Shown here piece after piece: positions 59,380 to 64,000 of a stretch of DNA of 64,000 nt. The stretch is from assembly GCF_900100395.1 (NCBI RefSeq), contig NZ_FNFB01000017.1:1-64000 (forward strand). Direction: 5' to 3'. The position numbers and the translations under genes are program-made. The first letter of the stretch is position 1, and every line of letters starts with the position of its first letter. Under the pieces are notes generated by a model that saw nothing but the letters and a program-made list of their open reading frames with translations, had not been told where the DNA came from and searched no databases. Source of the stretch: Nonomuraea maritima. GTDB lineage: Bacteria; Actinomycetota; Actinomycetes; Streptosporangiales; Streptosporangiaceae.

Positions 59380-61041
59380 CTAACGCGCCTTGACCGAGGC
59401 GTCCTCCGGCGGCCCCTCCGCGGTCGAGGCGCGCAGCCACCGGCAGCCGTGCGGGCCCAGCGGCACCCGTACGGTGTCGTCCTGCGCCACCGTGACCGTG
59501 CCGTCCACCAGGAGGTCCGTGAGGCGGCTGCCCGCGAGGCCGTCCAGCTTGAGCACCACGTCCTGGGCGGTGTCGCACAGGTTGTGGGCGACCACCACCG
59601 TGGCCCCGTCGGCGTCGCACCGGTGCGCGAAGACCGCCGGATGACCGCCGTCGAGCACGGTGCACTCGCCCCACGCCAGCTCGGGGCACTCGCGGTAGCG
59701 TTCGATCAGCAGCTGGAACCAGCGCAGCAGCGAGTCGGTGTCCCGCTTCTGGTCGGCCACGTTGACCCGGTCGGGCGCGAAGGCCCCCTCCGGGACGTCG
59801 CGGACCGGCCGCTCGCGGCTGAACCCGCCGTCCGGCGACCACTGCATCGGGACGCGGACCGCCATCCGGCCCTCCGCCTCCAGGTTCTCCCCCAGCCCGA
59901 TCTCCTCGCCGTAGAAGATCACGGGGGTGCCGGGCAGCGAGAAGAGCAGGCTGTAGGCCATCTTGACCCGGCGCAGGTCGCCCCCGAGCATCGTGGGCAG
60001 CCGCCGGCGCAGCCCCCGGCCGTAGATCTGCATGTCCTCGCGCGGGCCGAACGCCTCGAAGACGTCCTGCCGCTCGTCCTCGGTGAGCTTGTCGAGCGTC
60101 AGCTCGTCGTGGTTGCGCAGGAACATCGCCCACTGGCAGTCCTTCGGCGGCTTCGGGCGCTCGCGCAGCGCCTCGGCGAGCGGGGTGGCGTCGCTGCGGG
60201 CCAGCGCCAGCCACGCCCTCTGCATGCCGATGAAGTCGAAGCACATCGTGATCTGGTCGCCCAGACCGTCCCCGAAGTATCGGACCAGTTCCTCGTACGG
60301 GACGTTGACCTCGCCGAGCAGGATCGACCCGCCCTGCCGCCTGGTCATGAACGCCCGCAGGTCGGCGAGGAAGTCGTGCGGGCTCGCGAGCTCGGGGTCG
60401 ACGTTCTCGATGAGGTACGGCACCGCGTCCACCCGGAAGCCGGACAGGCCGAGCTCCATCCAGAAGCCGAGGATGCGCGCGATCTCGTTCCTGACCTCGG
60501 GGTTGGCCACGTTGAGGTCCGGCTGGTGCCGGTAGAAGCTGTGCAGGTAGTACTGGCCGGATTTCTCGTCGTACTCCCAGACGCTGTGCTCCTTGTCCGG
60601 GAAGACGATCTGGTCGGGGCTGTCCGGCTCGGGCTCGTCGGACCAGACGTACCAGTCGCGAAGGGGTGACTCGCGGCTCGACCGCGCCTGCTCGAACCAG
60701 GGGTGCCGGTCGGAGGTGTGGTTGACGACGAGGTCGGCGATCACCCGCAGGCCCCGGTCGTGGGCGGTGCGCATGAACTCCACGAAGTCGCCGAGCGTCC
60801 CGAGGCGCGGGTCGACGCTGTAGAAGTCGGTGACGTCGTAGCCGTCGTCCCGGTTGGGGGTCGGGAAGAACGGCATCAGCCACAGGCACGTCACACCGAG
60901 CCCGGCCAGGTAGTCGATCTGCTGGGTCAGCCCGCGGAAGTCGCCCACGCCGTCGTCGTTGCCGTCCTTGAAGGTCTCGACGTCCAGGCAGTAGACGACC
61001 GCGTTCTTCCACCAGACGTCCGAGGTGTACGTCAGCCGCAT
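59380..61041 (-). CDS. GH13 alpha-amylase family protein (trehalose-synthase-like)
   Basis: 553 residues from ATG 61041 (GAGG seven bases upstream). GH13 conserved regions in order: GLRVIADLVVNHTSDRHPWF, GFRVDAVPYLIEN (nucleophile Asp), SILLGEVNVPYEE (acid/base Glu) and MFLRNHDELTLDKLTEDER (third Asp). The start WWKNAVVYCLDVETFKDGND and the HSVWEYDEKSGQYYLHSFY segment resemble trehalose synthase (maltose alpha-D-glucosyltransferase). YCLDVE instead of YQxxVR marks a divergent, unassigned subgroup. Cytoplasmic. A C-terminal beta domain is present. Single gene. Confidence 0.88.
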   Translation of the reverse strand: MRLTYTSDVWWKNAVVYCLDVETFKDGNDDGVGDFRGLTQQIDYLAGLGVTCLWLMPFFPTPNRDDGYDVTDFYSVDPRLGTLGDFVEFMRTAHDRGLRVIADLVVNHTSDRHPWFEQARSSRESPLRDWYVWSDEPEPDSPDQIVFPDKEHSVWEYDEKSGQYYLHSFYRHQPDLNVANPEVRNEIARILGFWMELGLSGFRVDAVPYLIENVDPELASPHDFLADLRAFMTRRQGGSILLGEVNVPYEELVRYFGDGLGDQITMCFDFIGMQRAWLALARSDATPLAEALRERPKPPKDCQWAMFLRNHDELTLDKLTEDERQDVFEAFGPREDMQIYGRGLRRRLPTMLGGDLRRVKMAYSLLFSLPGTPVIFYGEEIGLGENLEAEGRMAVRVPMQWSPDGGFSRERPVRDVPEGAFAPDRVNVADQKRDTDSLLRWFQLLIERYRECPELAWGECTVLDGGHPAVFAHRCDADGATVVVAHNLCDTAQDVVLKLDGLAGSRLTDLLVDGTVTVAQDDTVRVPLGPHGCRWLRASTAEGPPEDASVKAR

Positions 61042-61121
61042 CGGAACCACCTCGTTGCTTCACTCATGGGTCGCGCCCCTACCCCAAGCGGGACCCATCG
61101 AACGGCCAAGAACGGCGGTCT

Positions 61122-61322
61122 TCAGCCGCCCAGGAAGGCGCTGAACTCCGCCAGGTCGATCAGGCCGTCGCCGTCCTGGTCCAGCTTGCGCACGCCCTCC
61201 TCGGCGGCCTGCAGCGACACGGGTTTGCCGAGCACGTCCATCAGCCGGACCAGCTCGACGGCGGAGATCCGGCCGTCGGCGTCGGCGTCGATCAGCTCGA
61301 AGGTGGTGGCGTAGTCGCTCAT
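61122..61322 (-). CDS. Two-EF-hand calcium-binding protein
   Basis: 66 residues. Two canonical EF loops: DADADGRISAVE (residues 12-23) and DQDGDGLIDLAE (48-59), both with the D-x-D-x-D-G pattern and Glu at position 12, separated by LVRLMDVLGKPVSLQAAEEG. It resembles the small calmodulin-like (calerythrin/CabC/CabD-type) proteins of streptomycetes. Function probably Ca2+ buffering or signalling. It lies upstream of the GH13 gene on the same strand, ~80 bases apart. Confidence 0.92.
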   Translation of the reverse strand: MSDYATTFELIDADADGRISAVELVRLMDVLGKPVSLQAAEEGVRKLDQDGDGLIDLAEFSAFLGG

Positions 61323-61354
61323 GGGGCGCCCTTCTCACGAGATCAGCTGTCGCG

Positions 61355-62338
61355 TCAGACCTTAGTCGCGACTTGTCGTAGCGCGTCGACAAATACTGTG
61401 ACTTGTGGACGTACGTCGCCCTCGCGCCAGGCGATGGCCAGTTCGGCGGGCGGCAGCCCCGCCACGGGCCGATACGTCACCCCCGGCCGGTGGTAGAGGG
61501 CGGCGTTGCCCTCCGACACCAGGACGACGCCGAGCCCGCCGGTCACCGCCTCGAACACCTCCTCGGGAGTGTTCGTGGTGACCCCGACGACCGGTTCGTC
61601 GTCGCGTACGTCCATCAGCGGCTCCCGAGGGGACCGGCGGCTTCAGCCGTCGGGGGAATCGGGAGCGGGAGGGCCGTCAAGGCCCGAGCGTGCAGTGACA
61701 GAACCTTACGCATGCGTCGTCTCCACAGGATAGAGTCGGGTTCGTGCCTTGGAGCATCGGTCAGGGCTTGGCCGTCGCCTCCCGTGGAAGCGGGAGCGAG
61801 AAGCCGCTTCCTTTCAGGGAGCGGAGGAGTCACACCGAGCCAGAACGCGCGCAGGGGCCCGGCGGCCCTGGGCAGCGCGATGAACGGCTCGTCGCGCAAT
61901 GCCGCGAAGGGCACCTCGTCCAGCTCCGCCAGAGGGTGCCCGGCGGGCACGGCCACGCCGCGCCGCTCACTGGCCAGCACGTGCGTACGCACTCCCGGCG
62001 GCACCGGCAGCCAGAGGAACGCCACGTCGGACGAGCCGTCGGCCAGCCCGCCGCTGGGGTCGTCCCAGCCGACGAGCCGCAACGACACCTCCCAGCCCGG
62101 CATGGCCTCGCGGAAGCGCCGCAGCGCCTCCTGCTGCAGCCCCCGCCCCACGGCCGTCTGCATCCCGATCACCAGCGTCCCGGACGGCGCCGCGGCCCGC
62201 GCCGCCTCGACCCCGTCCCGCCAGCGCTCCAGCAGGTCGCGCGCCACCGGCAGCAGCGCCGCGCCCTGCCGGGTGAGCACCACCCCGCTGTGCACCCGCT
62301 CGAACACCCGGAACCCGAGCTGCCGTTCCAGCGCCAGG
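61355..62338 (-). pseudogene. LysR-family regulator, truncated and interrupted
   Basis: From ~62338 the product reads LERQLGFRVFERVHSGVVLT (the end of the HTH domain) and continues through the effector domain (GTLVIGMQTAVGRGLQQEAL; FIALPRAAGPLRAFWLG) to ~61834. A ~210-base insertion follows, and the C-terminal part resumes as MDVRDDEPVVGVTTNTPEEV and GGLGVVLVSEGNAAL (61355-61618). The first ~40 residues, including most of the DNA-binding helix, are missing at the junction with the aldo/keto reductase. So the gene is broken twice and cannot work. Confidence 0.85.
61625..61833 (+). mobile_element. Mini-IS605-like element (non-autonomous), omega-RNA-like right end
   Basis: About 210 bases inside the LysR gene without an ORF. 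The left end has a CGGCGGCTTCAGCCGTCGG hairpin. The right end has GTGGAAGCGGGAGCGAGAAG followed by the hairpin CCGCTTCCTTTCAGGGAGCGG and the terminal AGGAGTCAC, the layout of right ends of actinobacterial IS605/IS1341 elements, where the 3' end of tnpB and its guide RNA scaffold lie. No tnpA or tnpB is present. The exact left boundary is uncertain by ~10 bases. Confidence 0.7.
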
Positions 62339-62340
62339 TG

Positions 62341-63234
62341 GACGACGCCCGCGCCGAGCGGGCGCTGCGGGCGGCCCTCGACGCCGGCGCGACCCACGTG
62401 GACACCAGCGACGCGTACGGGGCCGACGGCCACAACGAACGCCTGGTCGGCCGGGTGATCAAGGACCGTAGGGACGAGGTGGTGGTCGCGACGAAGTTCG
62501 GTCTCGCCGTCCAGGAAGGCGAGGAGAGCCGGGCGTTCCCGGTCGGCTACGCCTTCCGCGAGCTGCGTGTGAACGCCGAGCCCCGCCTGATCAGGGGCTA
62601 CGCCGAGCGCAGCCTGGCCAACCTGGGAACCGACGTGATCGACCTCTACTACGCGCACTATCCCGACCCTGGCGTGCCGATCGAGGAGACCGTCGGCGCG
62701 ATGGCCGAGCTGGTGCGTGACGGGCTGGTTCGGCGGCTCGGCTTGTCCAACGTGACGGCCGCCCAGCTCAGGGCGGCGCACGCGGCGCATCCGGTGGCGG
62801 CGGTGCAGAACGAGTGGTCGATGTGGCGGCCCGTGGACGCCGATCTGCTCGCCACGGCGCGGGAGCTGGGCGTCGGCATCGTGGCCTGGAGCCCGCTGGG
62901 CAGCGGCTTTTTGACCGGCGGGGTCACGGAGCTCGGCGCGGGCGACTTCCGGCACAACGCGCCCCGGTTCTCGGCCGAGAACCTCGCGGCCAACCACGAC
63001 CGTTACGAACCGATCAGGACGATCGCGGCGCGGCTCGGCCTCACCCCGGCGCAGCTCGCCCTGGCCTGGCTGCTGCACCAGGACGAGCACGTGGTCGCCA
63101 TTCCCGGCAGCCGTACCCCGGCGCACATCGAGGAGAACGTGGCCGCCGCCGACGTCACCCTGCACCAGGACACCCTGGCGCAGGTCGCCGAGGCGCTGGC
63201 CAAGGCCGAGGTGGCGGGCGCGACGCTGCTGTGA
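62341..63234 (+). pseudogene. Aldo/keto reductase lacking its N terminus
   Basis: From ~62341 the frame reads DDARAERALRAALDAGATHV followed by DTSDAYGADGHNERLVGRVI, so the catalytic Asp and Tyr are present. Lys is in VVVATKFG and His in DLYYAHYPDP; GLSNVTAAQLRAAH and IPGSRTPAHIEENVAA complete the barrel. The tetrad is whole, but the first ~25-30 residues (first strand, start codon, promoter) are gone, replaced by the truncated LysR gene in the opposite sense. No new start with a ribosome site is evident. Probably inactive. Confidence 0.8.
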
Positions 63235-63253
63235 AGCATCGCGCCCGCGTGTG

Positions 63254-64000
63254 TCAGGCGGCGTGCAGGTACACCTGACCGAAGACCTCGGAGAGGTGCT
63301 TCAGGTCGGTGGCCATGTCGACCTCGGGCTGGGCGGGGTCGTACAGGGTGGCCAGCCGGGGGCGGATCGAGCTGAGCTTCTTCAGCTGGTCCCAGGTGGC
63401 GTTGGCGGCCCACTTCTCGCCGTACGCCCGGTTGACCTGGCCCTTGTCGTTCTGCCAGCGGCTCCACAGCGTGACCGTCTGGGCGGCGTCGCTCTGCAAC
63501 GGCGTGGCGATGTGGTCGGCGACGGCCTGGGCGGCCTGCTCGTCGGTGAGCCGGGCGGCGCCGGCGGAGGTGAAGGTGGCGTCCTCGGCGGAGATCTGGG
63601 CGTAGACGTCCCAGGCGCGGGCGCCGACCTCGATCCACTGGTTGCGCTGCGCCTCGGCGGCGTCGATGCCGTAGCCGGTGTAGGCGGTGGCCAGGTGGCC
63701 GCTGTCCAGGCCCAGCTGGTCGAGGTAGCCGTTGGCCAGCCACGCTCCGACGCGGTCGGGGTCGGGCATCGGGTACTGCTTGCTCATCTGCGTCTTGCAC
63801 GCCTCGTTCGCGCCGCACCCGAGGACGGGGACGACGGTGTGCGCGGCCAGCTTCTTGCCCGGCAGCAGCGCGCGCAGCGTGGCCGAGGTCTCGGCGACGA
63901 ACTTGTCCAGCTCGTCGGCGGTGGCGAAGGCCTGGTTGAAGCCGAGCTGCGAGGTGAACCGGACGCCCACGACGCCGGGCTGGGCGGCGGCCAGCGCGGC
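63254..64000 (-). CDS. Hypothetical protein, C-terminal part (cut by window edge)
   Basis: At least 248 residues, open to the right edge; the start lies beyond the window. Visible segments: GVRFTSQLGFNQAFATADEL, LLPGKKLAAHTVVPVLGCGA, NGYLDQLGLDSGHLATAYTG, QRNQWIEVGARAWDVYAQIS and SRWQNDKGQVNRAYGEKW. Alternating strands and helices with Trp/Tyr/Asn-rich loops suggest an extracellular, possibly TIM-barrel or carbohydrate-active protein, but no diagnostic motif is present. Two Cys (LGCGANEACK) could form a disulfide. I do not assign a function. Confidence 0.6.
   Translation of the reverse strand, partial: AALAAAQPGVVGVRFTSQLGFNQAFATADELDKFVAETSATLRALLPGKKLAAHTVVPVLGCGANEACKTQMSKQYPMPDPDRVGAWLANGYLDQLGLDSGHLATAYTGYGIDAAEAQRNQWIEVGARAWDVYAQISAEDATFTSAGAARLTDEQAAQAVADHIATPLQSDAAQTVTLWSRWQNDKGQVNRAYGEKWAANATWDQLKKLSSIRPRLATLYDPAQPEVDMATDLKHLSEVFGQVYLHAA

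Noticed and set aside
61844..62338. Aldo/keto reductase start upstream of 62341
   Set aside because: The open frame there is antisense to the LysR effector domain and bears no reductase similarity.

Overview
The window is very GC-rich, with GTG and TTG starts, many ATGA/GTGA overlaps, TetR regulators, ECF sigma factor genes, a WXG100-type gene and an F420-type (PPOX) enzyme. This points to a filamentous actinomycete; Streptosporangiaceae (Nonomuraea-like) is my inference, not something I could test. No rRNA, complete tRNA or CRISPR array is present.

Positions 1-10.7 kb look like accessory DNA at a tRNA-Arg(CCT) gene. Two copies of the tRNA 3' end plus its terminator and about 100 bp of flank (9076-9253 and 10492-10668) mark remnants of elements integrated in tandem. 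The left remnant holds an edge-cut IS5-type transposase, two proteins with nuclease-fold-like motifs, a decayed arsenate reductase, a GntR regulator and a large protein ending in a DUF4209/HEPN-type RNxxxHG motif. Convergent to that protein is a coupled three-ORF set in which two neighbouring proteins carry near-identical RHIM-like motifs (IFIGRDNYGEI and VFIGRDNYGPI). The second of these ORFs is separated from a membrane-anchored ORF by one in-frame TAG. I regard this set as the best candidate for an undescribed signalling or defence module. The part from about 5.3 to 8.5 kb also looks less GC-rich than the rest.

Positions 10.7-24.9 kb contain many broken genes: a twice-frameshifted HAD hydrolase, a truncated lipoprotein, a frameshifted GNAT and a decayed alpha/beta hydrolase. 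Intact regulator-enzyme pairs sit among them: SDR/TetR, RibD-like reductase/TetR, and a VioB-like ferritin-fold enzyme. An ECF sigma gene with its YCII partner has been split by a cassette of about 4.9 kb (TetR, MFS exporter, FrnE-like thioredoxin-fold protein, FMN reductase, SDR, truncated integrase).

Positions 24.9-31.1 kb carry a four-gene type VII secretion-like set (WXG100-type proteins and an RDD membrane protein) and a PLD-nuclease/SF2-helicase/DUF3427 protein. Positions 31-64 kb look like ordinary chromosome with metabolic genes: secreted phospholipase A2, alcohol dehydrogenase, Tat-exported formamidase-like protein, PPOX enzyme, histidine phosphatase, tartrate/isopropylmalate dehydrogenase-like enzyme, heterodimeric ABC exporter, intradiol dioxygenase, YceI, ArsB/NhaD-type permease, a three-subunit molybdenum hydroxylase, LacI regulator, desaturase, LysR/RidA pair, secreted 5'-nucleotidase, trehalose synthase-like GH13, and an EF-hand protein. 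This part also holds ~45-bp minisatellites around the phosphatase gene, a GNAT gene that has captured a decayed ridA promoter and 5' end, and a LysR/aldo-keto reductase pair ruined by a junction deletion and by a mini-IS605-like insertion.
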